Positions 8,601 through 15,901 of a stretch of 19,252 nt of DNA are shown here, piece by piece. This stretch comes from CAYLZW01 sp964388085 (GTDB lineage Bacteria > Myxococcota > UBA727 > CAYLZW01). Every line of letters begins with the position of its first letter. Within the stretch, counting starts at the first letter, position 1. The notes beneath the pieces are model-generated. The model was given only the letters and a program-made list of their open reading frames with translations. It had not been told where the DNA came from and made no database searches. Both the position numbers and the translations under genes were made by a program. The stretch is from the NCBI GenBank assembly GCA_964388085.1, contig CAYLZW010000093.1, forward strand, positions 1-19,252, read 5' to 3'.

Positions 8601-9912
8601 CGTCACCGCAGGCTTCACGAGCCCGGCCGCGTTCTCGCCCTTCACGCCGCTGGTCGACGACATCTCCCCCACCGTCAGCTCCGTGCTGGCGACGAGCCCG
8701 ACCGAGATCACGGTCCGCTTCTCAGAGCGCGTAGCGGCGGAGACGGTGGCGCTCGGCGACTTCACGCTCTCGCACGCCGAGGGAGGCACGCCGCCGGCCC
8801 TGCTGTCCGTGCGCACGGCGGGGGGCGGCCAACAGGCGGTGTTGACGACGAGCGAACAGGAGCGACAGGCGCCGTACGCGCTCGCCGTCAGCGGCGTCGA
8901 GGACGTCGCCGGAAACGCGCTCGAGGCGGTCAGCGTCTCCGTCGCGGGCTTCGGCGAGTTCGAGCCGCCCGCGATCCTCTGGGCGCGCGCCGTCACACCG
9001 ACGAGGGTGGCCGTGAAGTGGGACGAGCCTGTCACGGCCGGGACCGCGGGCGCGCTCGGCAACTACGGCATCAACGAGCTCAGCCTCACGTCCACGCGCT
9101 TTGGGGCCTCCGACGAGCTCCGCAGCGCGGCCTTCAACGCGACCTGGGCGCCCCTCGCGACCGACCTCGTGATCCTCTCCGTCAGCCCCATGACCGCCGG
9201 CGCCTCCTACACGGTGACGTCGACAGGCGTGCAGGACCTCTCCGGCAACGAGAGCAGCTCGAGCGCGACCTTCACCGGCGTCGCCGAGGCGCCCAAGGTG
9301 GACGTCGTGCTGAGCTACCTCGTGAGCGACAGCGCGCCGGTGGTCGGCGTCGGCAGCGGCGGCTCTCCCGCGGTACCGAACCGCGCGCTCTCCCCCGGCG
9401 ACCTCGACGCCCAGCGCGAGGGATTGTTCGTCATCGGCACGGCGCTCACGGAGTCGGGCGCGCAGCCCGAGACGGACCACCCCTTCACGCTCGCGCTCGG
9501 CGGCTTCCCCGCGGACGGCGCCCCGCTCGACGGCGAGGAGCCCGAGCTCGTGGACGACGGCAGCGCCGGGGACGCGGCGGCGGGCGATCGCGTGTACACC
9601 GTCGTCATCGAGGACGTGCCGCTCGGCAGCACCCTCTCCTGGAAGGCGTTCGCGCCGTTTACGACCGCGTTCGGCAGCGCGAACCCCGAGGTGCCGGGCG
9701 CGTCCTTCGCCGACGCTACCGCCGGGCCGGGCGCGTTCTCCGACGGGCAGGAGTACCCGGGCAACGACAACGCGGTCTATCTCGTGGCGGACGTCGACGG
9801 GGACGGCCGGATCGTCGTCGAGAACCTCTTTGGCGACGAGATCACCTTCAAGCGCAAGACCGGCTTTCCGGCGTTTCACATGGCCACCGACAGGGCGCGG
9901 AGGCGCGAATGA
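5668..9912 (+). CDS. Large modular lipoprotein with Ig-like and putative glucan-binding modules
   Basis: The product is 1414 residues. The signal peptide has a clear lipobox, V-A-G-C28. The visible layout has five parts. About 245-395 is a module with FDDGTNGDELASDGIFT, LPAGMRVLYKYTNG and EEWPGNSRILEV, reminiscent of starch-binding CBM20-type modules. About 472-570 and 575-680 are two SbsA/Big_5-type Ig-like repeats (TRVTFSEDV, VVVTFTEVLD, VFDIAGN). About 682-885 is a module with TKNLAT (around 790-795), GAWRDV (W862) and DYDDG (872-876). About 888-1205 holds three more Ig-like repeats, with VRDAAGND, VEDVAGN and VQDLSGN signatures. About 1210-1410 is a second copy of the first module, ending with an EF-hand-like DVDGDGRIVVEN. 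There is no catalytic domain. It lies 2 bases after the previous stop, without a strong Shine-Dalgarno, so translational coupling is likely. It may be a surface glucan-binding scaffold, functionally like SusE/SusF; that is inference. Confidence 0.85.
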   Translation: MQTHTASNRSRACRLVFAAALAFGVAGCGLEACFGFGDFEPTPEPEALLNGVVGDLPDALQSRAGGAALRVRALSVDGAELAAASARVGEPFALQLGAGLDHFNVRVVVDGGSLLLKDFAPEAAAGAVVDVGTVGLTSTAASLVVERYAVRERASLASTPTGTLAEVLENASGDEGAVAGFRGVVSDILAAADPSSGEPAFAADGYAADTVALGQGGVEAAAYSAALEAAVDASLVPVVCDPSRLRVMFAVDVSGQGKDGNGAAQFIRQPPKEGKVFLGITLDPDSPVPDSAGALKPRLTPNDPATEMFDDGTNGDELASDGIFTRLLDLPAGMRVLYKYTNGSAGEGFTGTEEWPGNSRILEVRDVLTGIESGTPDCLVVRRDVFGDESSNKNFVNLHARLAGGDLDYDEDLGGVIVPPAPSEGLLRPGGLALEDVRSEGTLTPQGVPEARENGTCEVCPPPLTVSAEDDAPPRLLAAAFLATDRTRVTFSEDVDVQTAGSASNYLLVDTTNNNAPVPVSAVQVVGAGVVLSHPAVDPRRRHRVSVKNVTDASLAQNPLAEGASVVVGPDRTPPEVVSVRAGSIVEVNPGSRPQNPETGEVVVVTFTEVLDKISAESALNYAVDELDVLAAFQRGREVFVVTGQQTRSAPYQLTVGTVFDIAGNIAVSGAPLDFRGLSLSKVTFRAVVDFAWRSVDGAERGLPLGDGLYLTGTVMKEARALDGGDLRVPGRTDLGGVDGYRFAPSSETYEGAPVYTLELRLPAGSYAFKLAHARPGDDVNPPPTLETVTKNLATRNDAAGVSVDPVTGLGRDGASYAGARLSLSGQDLPGPGVVFKRENPDEILVVGEADRDLPPYVIGAWRDVPFGNAADYDDGLVELPMFVAGEADTSGPRLLSARARDSESVVASFDEAVSAVDAGVVARLTGDEGELPIAELFLGQPLPNQIVVRTGSMELDAAYSLFLGGVRDAAGNDVGAGVTAGFTSPAAFSPFTPLVDDISPTVSSVLATSPTEITVRFSERVAAETVALGDFTLSHAEGGTPPALLSVRTAGGGQQAVLTTSEQERQAPYALAVSGVEDVAGNALEAVSVSVAGFGEFEPPAILWARAVTPTRVAVKWDEPVTAGTAGALGNYGINELSLTSTRFGASDELRSAAFNATWAPLATDLVILSVSPMTAGASYTVTSTGVQDLSGNESSSSATFTGVAEAPKVDVVLSYLVSDSAPVVGVGSGGSPAVPNRALSPGDLDAQREGLFVIGTALTESGAQPETDHPFTLALGGFPADGAPLDGEEPELVDDGSAGDAAAGDRVYTVVIEDVPLGSTLSWKAFAPFTTAFGSANPEVPGASFADATAGPGAFSDGQEYPGNDNAVYLVADVDGDGRIVVENLFGDEITFKRKTGFPAFHMATDRARRRE

Positions 9913-11825
9913 TGCCGCGGCGGACCCGCTCTCTCTCGCACGTCCTCGTCGTCGTGCCGCTTGCGCTGTTCGGCGCGCTGTTCGGCGCGCTGTCCGGGTG
10001 CGACTGCGGCGCGCCGACGACCGAGGGGCCGTCTCCCCTCGGGGACGGCTTCGCGTCGGTCACGGCTACCGACGGGCGGCACCTGGTCCTCGAGCTCTCG
10101 CGGCCCATGAACGAGACCACGCTCGCGGACGCGATCTTCGCCGTCGCCAACTATACGGTGGTGCCGCCCGACGACGTCGCCGTCAAGTCCGCGCAGGCGA
10201 GCGGCGCGCAGCAGATCGACCTCGAGACGGACCCGCTCACCGCCGGCCAGACCTATACGCTCTCGATCGCCGGCCTACGCGACACGGACGGCTACGAGCT
10301 GACGGGCACGCTCAATTTCACGGCCGTCGGCGCCGCCGAGGTCGTCCAGGTCGAGGTGCGCATCCCCGACGTGGAGACCGCGCGACAGCACGAGTCGCTG
10401 ACGCTGCTCGCCACCGTCGACGCGGAGACGGGCGCGTTCGCCGAGCGGGTCGAGGCCTTCCCCGTCACCGACGAGGGCGCTCACTTCCAGGCGCTCCTCG
10501 ACGTGCAGGTGGACCCGAGCCGAACGCTCGACAGCGCCGATGACGCGGACGCGAGCGTGGATCGCCGCCCCTATGCCGTCCGCCTGGTGGATGGTGCCGG
10601 ACGCCCGGCCAGCGCCCTGGTGCCCTTCGTGCTGCCCGATATCGACGCTTCCAGAAGCGTCGAGGTCGCTGTGCAGCCGCCGCCCGAGATCGCCGACGGG
10701 CCCGTCCCGGGCGAGCCGCTGCCTGATCCGCCCGTGGACGCGAGCCCGCAGGACGGCGTCAAGCTCGTTCGCGTGGTGGTCGACGATCGGGCCTCGGGGG
10801 AGCTACAGGATCCTGCGCTCAAGCTCTCTTTCGACACTTCAGGAAATTTCGACGTGAGCTTCCCACAGACGATCGCGCTCACACCGCTCGCCGGCAGCGA
10901 CGGTTACTGGGAGGCGGTCGTCGAGGTCGCCGTCGATCCCGCGCGCGAGGTGGACGGCACCAGCGAGGGCACCTTCCCCTACTTCGCCTTCCTCGTGGAG
11001 CAGGGCGTCGAGTACGAGGGGCTGTCCGTGTCCATTGTGGCCCCTGACGAGGTGCCCGCCACCTTGCGTCTCTCCCTCGGCAACCCCGCGTGGACGCCGG
11101 TGACCTTCCGCGTGGACGTGTCGCAGGCGTACCTCACGCTCGACGGCAGCGAGCGTGGGGTGCGCGCCAACGAGGCGGTGTTCTTGACCGGGGAATGGCA
11201 GACCGCCGTGGACGCGCTCGGGAACAACGCGGCCGACGGCTTCTCGGGCGGCGAGCAGCTCAACTTGCGCATGCGCGCGCTCGACGGGCACCCGGGCGTG
11301 TGGACGCGGACGCTCTGGCTCCCTCCCGGCCGCCCCTACGGCTGGAAGGTCGTGCGCTGTGACGCGGACGAGGGCTGTGGACCGCTGAACCAGCTGGTGG
11401 CGTCGGCCGGCCGCGCCTTCGCCACCGTCATGAAGAACCTCGCCACCGACAATGTGGACGCCTTCGCGGACCCGCTGGTCGGCATCGTGGATCCGCTCTC
11501 TCCCGAGGAGACGCAGGCCGGCGGACAGAGCTGGGACTACTCGAGCGCGAACATCTACGCCGGTGCGGGTACGGGCGGGGAGCAGGACCTCGCGGGCACG
11601 CCCGACGGTGCGCGCATGTTCAAGCAGGAGGCGCCGGATCTCGTCGTCGTCGTCGCGGACGTGCCGCTGAAGACGCGCGTGTTTCACGTGGGCACCTGGC
11701 GCGACGTGAACCTCGGCCAGACGCCGGAGCAGATCATCGCCGGCTCGACGTCCGTGGAACTCGGGCCGGCCGACTACGACGACGGCATGATCGGGCGCTA
11801 TCCGCCCTCGAGGGAGGAGCCATGA
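9909..11825 (+). CDS. Modular lipoprotein with Ig-like domain and shared KNLAT/WRDV module
   Basis: The product is 638 residues. The ATG at 9909 overlaps the previous stop and has GGAGG 5 bases upstream; a second ATG at 9912 is possible. The frame is open further upstream to 9018, but that part lies inside the preceding gene and is out of its frame. The signal peptide ends in lipobox L-S-G-C31. Residues about 40-138 are one Big_5-type Ig-like repeat (HLVLELSRPMNETTL, AGQTYTLSIAGLRDTDG). A beta-rich middle (about 140-395) includes two VEV- or VVDV-type sandwich segments and an acidic Pro-rich hinge near 260-280. Residues about 398-625 match the module in the preceding protein: VTFRVDVSQ, MKNLATDN (K509), GTWRDV (W597), PADYDDG (D622). 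There is no catalytic motif. It is probably a surface glucan-binding partner of the large lipoprotein. Confidence 0.87.
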   Translation: MMPRRTRSLSHVLVVVPLALFGALFGALSGCDCGAPTTEGPSPLGDGFASVTATDGRHLVLELSRPMNETTLADAIFAVANYTVVPPDDVAVKSAQASGAQQIDLETDPLTAGQTYTLSIAGLRDTDGYELTGTLNFTAVGAAEVVQVEVRIPDVETARQHESLTLLATVDAETGAFAERVEAFPVTDEGAHFQALLDVQVDPSRTLDSADDADASVDRRPYAVRLVDGAGRPASALVPFVLPDIDASRSVEVAVQPPPEIADGPVPGEPLPDPPVDASPQDGVKLVRVVVDDRASGELQDPALKLSFDTSGNFDVSFPQTIALTPLAGSDGYWEAVVEVAVDPAREVDGTSEGTFPYFAFLVEQGVEYEGLSVSIVAPDEVPATLRLSLGNPAWTPVTFRVDVSQAYLTLDGSERGVRANEAVFLTGEWQTAVDALGNNAADGFSGGEQLNLRMRALDGHPGVWTRTLWLPPGRPYGWKVVRCDADEGCGPLNQLVASAGRAFATVMKNLATDNVDAFADPLVGIVDPLSPEETQAGGQSWDYSSANIYAGAGTGGEQDLAGTPDGARMFKQEAPDLVVVVADVPLKTRVFHVGTWRDVNLGQTPEQIIAGSTSVELGPADYDDGMIGRYPPSREEP

Positions 11826-14800
11826 GCGCGCGGGCCTTCGGACGGTGCCTCGGGCGGCGCTTCGGGTGGGGCGTCGCCGGGCTCGGCTCGCTCGGCAGCG
11901 CGCTGCTCGTGCTGTTGTCGCCGAGCAGCGCGCTCGCGCAGCAGACCTACGCGGAGCCGGTGACGCTCTCGTTCCGGAGCGATCAGGTGACCTACCAGGG
12001 CCCGCTGCACAGCGCGTGGCTGATGCTCGACGTCGACGGCGGCCGAAACCGCGTCTCCGGCGCCAGACGCATGACCTGCGATCAGGGGAACCCGATCACC
12101 TGCTCGATCACGCTGGACCTCGAGGAAGGGGACTACATCTATGTGTTCGTCGCCAACCCCGACTCCTTCGTCGACATGGCGGACCCGAACCTGAACCCGG
12201 ACGACATCCCCGACTCGAACTTCTTTCGCGACCCCGCCCCGCGCGACCCGGGCTTCTGCGGTCAGTTCTCGACGGACAACTGCCTTTTCGTGCGCAACCC
12301 CGATCGGCCCACCTTCGACGCGGACAGCTTCGTGCCCGGCCACGCCGCGCTGGTGACGACGTCACCGGTCACCCTGCGCATCGAGGCCAAGGAGGGGGAC
12401 GACGGCGAGGCGTTGAGCGCCGCGACCGCGCGCGCGTTCTACGAGGACGAGGAGCCGCCCTACCTCCGCTACCTTCCGAGCACACAGCCGACCACGCCGG
12501 AGCTCATCGAGATCGACGACGTCACGTTCACGCCGAGCGCCGGCGGGGGCGAGCTCGTCGCCACCATCGCGAACCTGCCCGAAGGCTTTCATCGCGTCTT
12601 CTTCGACATCTCCAGCAGCGCTGGGCTCGCGGCGGACCGCTACGTGACGAGCGTGCTCGTCAACGAGGACAACCAGGCGCCGGTGGCCAGCGCCGGCCCG
12701 ACCAAGTTCGCCAGCGTCGGTCAGGAGGTGCAGCTCGACGCCACCTGGTCCGAGGATCCCGACCTCATCGGGTTCCGTAGCTACGCCTGGTCGGTGGTCT
12801 CAGCGCCCGGCGGCGGCGTCGGGAGCTTCCGCTGCGTCGACGAGGAGCTCATCCCTCGGGACGGCTTCGGCAAGCCCCTGCTCGACGCCCACGGGCTCAC
12901 CCAGGGCAGCGACTGCGGCCGACCGTCCGGTGACTACGGCGCGACCCCGCGCTTCTCCGCGAGCGTCCCCGGCCGCTACGTCATCGGGCTCACGGTCACC
13001 GACTATGGCGCCGGCGCTGGCCTCACCTCCGCGCAGGCGACGACGGAGGTCCACGTGGGCGGCGCCTGGAACCTCGGCGTGCGGCCGCGCATCGAGGTCG
13101 CCGTCGATGGGAACACGATCACGCTCGACGGCAGCCTGACGGAGAACAGCTCCGGCAACGGCACCTTCATCAAGGACGCGATGAACCCCACGGACGTCGC
13201 CTTGAGCGTCACCGGCCTCCGTGCGACATTTTTGAAACCGTCGACAGAGGGCGCCTACTTCTTCCACTTCAGCGCCGACGGCGCCTACCCGGCCACGGCC
13301 ATGGTGCGCGTGCTCGCGGACGGCAGCGTGGACGGCTTCGATCTCGCCCGGCCGCCCGCGGACTGGAAGGCCGACAAGGTCCTCTACCTCGGCTATGTGC
13401 GGGAATTCTTCGACGCGGACGGCGACGGCGAGGGCGACGTCCTCGGCATGATCGACAAGATGGCGCACCTCGCGGACCTCGGCGTGAACGCCATGTGGCT
13501 CATGCCGCTCTCCCCGGGCCCGACGACACACGGGTACGCGACCACGGGCTTCTTCGGCATCGAGGAGGACTACGGCACGGCGGAGGACGTGGAGCTGCTC
13601 GCGGCGACGGCCGACGCGTTCGGCATCGACCTCGTCATGGATCTCGTCGCGAACCACACGAGCGATCAGCACCCGTTCTTCAAGGCGGCGCGCCAGAACG
13701 AGCAGAGCCCGCTGCGCGACTGGTACGCCTTCAACCCCGACGGCAGCTACCGCTACGCGTTCACCTTCGTCGCGCTGCCGGACCAGGACCAGAACAACCC
13801 GCTCGTGCGCCAGAGCATCATGCAGGTGGTCGACTGGTTCATGGACCGCGGCTTCGACGGCATCCGCTGCGACATCGCCAGCTTCAGCCCGCCGGGCCTC
13901 TGGCAGTTGATGCGGCGCCACCTGAAGGCGCGTGATCCGAACGCGCTCATGCTCGCGGAGCTCATCCCGCCGATGGCCGAGTACTTCGACGACGGCTTCG
14001 ACCTCGCGTACGACTCGACGACGTTCTGGAGCTTGCGCGACGCCTTCGCCGTGGGCGGCAGCTTCGACGGGCTCGACGGCGCGCTCGAGGGCGCGACCCA
14101 CTTCGTGCAGAACGCGTACTCCGAGCGCGCGCGCCACAGCACGCGCCAGGAAGACGTCCTGCTCATGCGCTACATCGACAACCAGGACGAGGACCGCTTC
14201 CTGCTGAAGGCGGCCGGCGACCTCCGCAAGGCGCGCGCGGTGGCGAGCGTGCTGCTCACCCTGCCGGGCGTCCCGCTCATCACCTACGGCAACGAGGTCG
14301 GCATTCAGGAGCTGCGCGGGCGCTATCCCTTCGCGCTGCTCGACCCGACGACGAACCAGTTCCCCTCGGAGATCGAGCGGCTGCGCTCGCATTACCGCAA
14401 GCTCATTACGGTCAGGCGCGGCAACCGCGCGCTGCGCATTCCCGACAACGCGGCCGAGCTGCAGCCGGGCAACAGCTACATTCGCATCTCGTCGGGCGCG
14501 GACGAGGGCGGCGGCAACGTCTACAGCTACCTGCGCTACGGCGACGGGCAGCGCTTCCTCGTGCTCTCGAACCGCGCGGACTCGACGGCGCTCGGCACGC
14601 GCGCGCGTGTCTATCCGCCCGCCGCCGCCTTCGAGGACTTCCCCGACGGCAACCTCGTCCTCGTGGACCACCTCGATCCGAGCCTGCGGCTCGACGTCAG
14701 CAAGGCGCAGCTTTTCGACGCGGGCGGCTTCACCGTGAACGTGCCGGCCTTCGGCAGCCGTGTGCTGCAGGTGACGCGCTTCGGTCTGCCCGACGAGGAC

Positions 14801-15901
14801 AATGACGACATCTACGACAGCTACGACAACTGCGTCGGCGTGCAGAACGGCACCCAGCGTGACCTGGACGCGGACGGCGTCGGCGATCGCTGTGACCTCT
14901 GCCCGGACACCGCCCCGCGCGCGGCGGTCGGTCGCGACGGCTGCGCGGTCACGTCGTCGAGCGGCGCCTCTCGCGCGCGCTACGAGCTGGACGGCGCCCT
15001 CGACGCGGGCGGCTATGAGCGCGCCGGCGACGGCGACATCACGCTCTGGGCGAGCTTCAACGGCAAGCAGCTCTACGTCGCCACCGAGGCCGCCGAGCGC
15101 GGGGAGGACGCGTTCGTCCTCGTCAGCGACAACACCGGCCGCGTCGCGGCGGCGCCCTTCGGCAAAGCCGGCACGGTGCCCACGGGCGGTGTCTTCCTCG
15201 CGGACGAGGGCGAGAACGACTTCACCAAGTGGTTCGGCATCACGGGCGAAGGCGTCGCCAAGACCGAGCCGCTGCCGGGCAGGGGCGTGCTCGAGGGGAC
15301 GCTCAACCTCGTCGAGCTCTTCGGCACGGTGCCGGACGAGGTGCACATCGCGGCCGTCCGCTACGCAGGCGGCGACGGCGGCAGCCTCGTCGCTCAGGCG
15401 CCGGCCGGCGATGGTGACGACGTCGTCGACGCCGGCGAGATGTTCACGCTCGACCTTACGCTCGAGGCGCTGCCCGTCGTCGACGCCGGACCCGAGGAGC
15501 CGCAGCCGGGCAGGGACGGCGGCTCCGGTCCGCCGCCGGTGGTGCAGGGGGACGCTGACGGCGACGGCGTCGAGGAGCTCATCGACAACTGCCAGGGCCT
15601 CTACAACCGCTCCCAAGCGGACGCGGACCAGGACGGCCTCGGCGACGCCTGCGACGCCTGCCCGCTGACGGCGCCCGGGGTGCTCGTCGACGCGGACGGC
15701 TGCGGCGAGCGGCACAGCAGCGAGGACACGGACTTCGGCGAGCGCTCGACGCCACGCCTCGTGGACGAGGACGGTGACGCGCTCCTGCAATCGGAGTGCG
15801 GCTGCCATCAGACGGAGCGCTCGAGCGCTCGTCCGCTCGGCCTGGCTGCGCTCTTCGTCCTCTTCGGCGTGGGTCTCGGACGCCGTCGGAGGCGCGCATG
15901 A
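11822..15901 (+). CDS. Cell-surface GH13 alpha-amylase-family enzyme with PKD-like, TSP3 and MYXO-CTERM domains
   Basis: The product is 1359 residues; the ATG overlaps the previous stop, with GGGAGG 4 bases upstream. A signal peptide ends near residue 39 (SSALAQ). An N-terminal beta domain (about 40-200) holds GDYIYVFVANPD, a CBM48-like feature. A PKD-like domain spans about 284-415 (ASVPGRYVIGLTVTD). The GH13 barrel spans about 515-900: HGYATTGFFGIEEDYGT; DLVANH at 607-612; GIRCD with nucleophile D684; LAEL with E713; DNQDEDR with D789. The usual His before the last Asp is Gln788. After the barrel C-domain come a TSP3 calcium repeat (about 989-1040), an unrecognised beta module (about 1050-1210), a second TSP3 repeat (about 1240-1290) and a MYXO-CTERM tail: C1326-G-C1328, hydrophobic helix about 1337-1352 and RRRRR. 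Plain GH13 enzymes are less than half this size. It should end up anchored on the outer surface. Confidence 0.92.
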   Translation: MSARAFGRCLGRRFGWGVAGLGSLGSALLVLLSPSSALAQQTYAEPVTLSFRSDQVTYQGPLHSAWLMLDVDGGRNRVSGARRMTCDQGNPITCSITLDLEEGDYIYVFVANPDSFVDMADPNLNPDDIPDSNFFRDPAPRDPGFCGQFSTDNCLFVRNPDRPTFDADSFVPGHAALVTTSPVTLRIEAKEGDDGEALSAATARAFYEDEEPPYLRYLPSTQPTTPELIEIDDVTFTPSAGGGELVATIANLPEGFHRVFFDISSSAGLAADRYVTSVLVNEDNQAPVASAGPTKFASVGQEVQLDATWSEDPDLIGFRSYAWSVVSAPGGGVGSFRCVDEELIPRDGFGKPLLDAHGLTQGSDCGRPSGDYGATPRFSASVPGRYVIGLTVTDYGAGAGLTSAQATTEVHVGGAWNLGVRPRIEVAVDGNTITLDGSLTENSSGNGTFIKDAMNPTDVALSVTGLRATFLKPSTEGAYFFHFSADGAYPATAMVRVLADGSVDGFDLARPPADWKADKVLYLGYVREFFDADGDGEGDVLGMIDKMAHLADLGVNAMWLMPLSPGPTTHGYATTGFFGIEEDYGTAEDVELLAATADAFGIDLVMDLVANHTSDQHPFFKAARQNEQSPLRDWYAFNPDGSYRYAFTFVALPDQDQNNPLVRQSIMQVVDWFMDRGFDGIRCDIASFSPPGLWQLMRRHLKARDPNALMLAELIPPMAEYFDDGFDLAYDSTTFWSLRDAFAVGGSFDGLDGALEGATHFVQNAYSERARHSTRQEDVLLMRYIDNQDEDRFLLKAAGDLRKARAVASVLLTLPGVPLITYGNEVGIQELRGRYPFALLDPTTNQFPSEIERLRSHYRKLITVRRGNRALRIPDNAAELQPGNSYIRISSGADEGGGNVYSYLRYGDGQRFLVLSNRADSTALGTRARVYPPAAAFEDFPDGNLVLVDHLDPSLRLDVSKAQLFDAGGFTVNVPAFGSRVLQVTRFGLPDEDNDDIYDSYDNCVGVQNGTQRDLDADGVGDRCDLCPDTAPRAAVGRDGCAVTSSSGASRARYELDGALDAGGYERAGDGDITLWASFNGKQLYVATEAAERGEDAFVLVSDNTGRVAAAPFGKAGTVPTGGVFLADEGENDFTKWFGITGEGVAKTEPLPGRGVLEGTLNLVELFGTVPDEVHIAAVRYAGGDGGSLVAQAPAGDGDDVVDAGEMFTLDLTLEALPVVDAGPEEPQPGRDGGSGPPPVVQGDADGDGVEELIDNCQGLYNRSQADADQDGLGDACDACPLTAPGVLVDADGCGERHSSEDTDFGERSTPRLVDEDGDALLQSECGCHQTERSSARPLGLAALFVLFGVGLGRRRRRA
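15797..15898 (+). other. MYXO-CTERM sorting signal of the second amylase
   Basis: The last 34 residues contain C-G-C, a short polar spacer, a hydrophobic helix (LGLAALFVLFGVGL) and five Arg before the terminal Ala. This is the layout of the MYXO-CTERM tail (TIGR03901) processed by myxosortases in myxobacteria. No myxosortase gene is in the window. Confidence 0.85.

Noticed and set aside
9018..9908. Extension of the second large lipoprotein back to 9018
   Set aside because: That part is Arg-rich shadow sequence of the upstream gene; the lipoprotein signal peptide and GGAGG support the ATG at 9909.
12800..15808. A 1002-residue open frame on the minus strand
   Set aside because: It is entirely antisense to the second amylase, rich in Arg/Val/Ala/Glu with no domain or signal, and is expected from high-GC codon use on the opposite strand.
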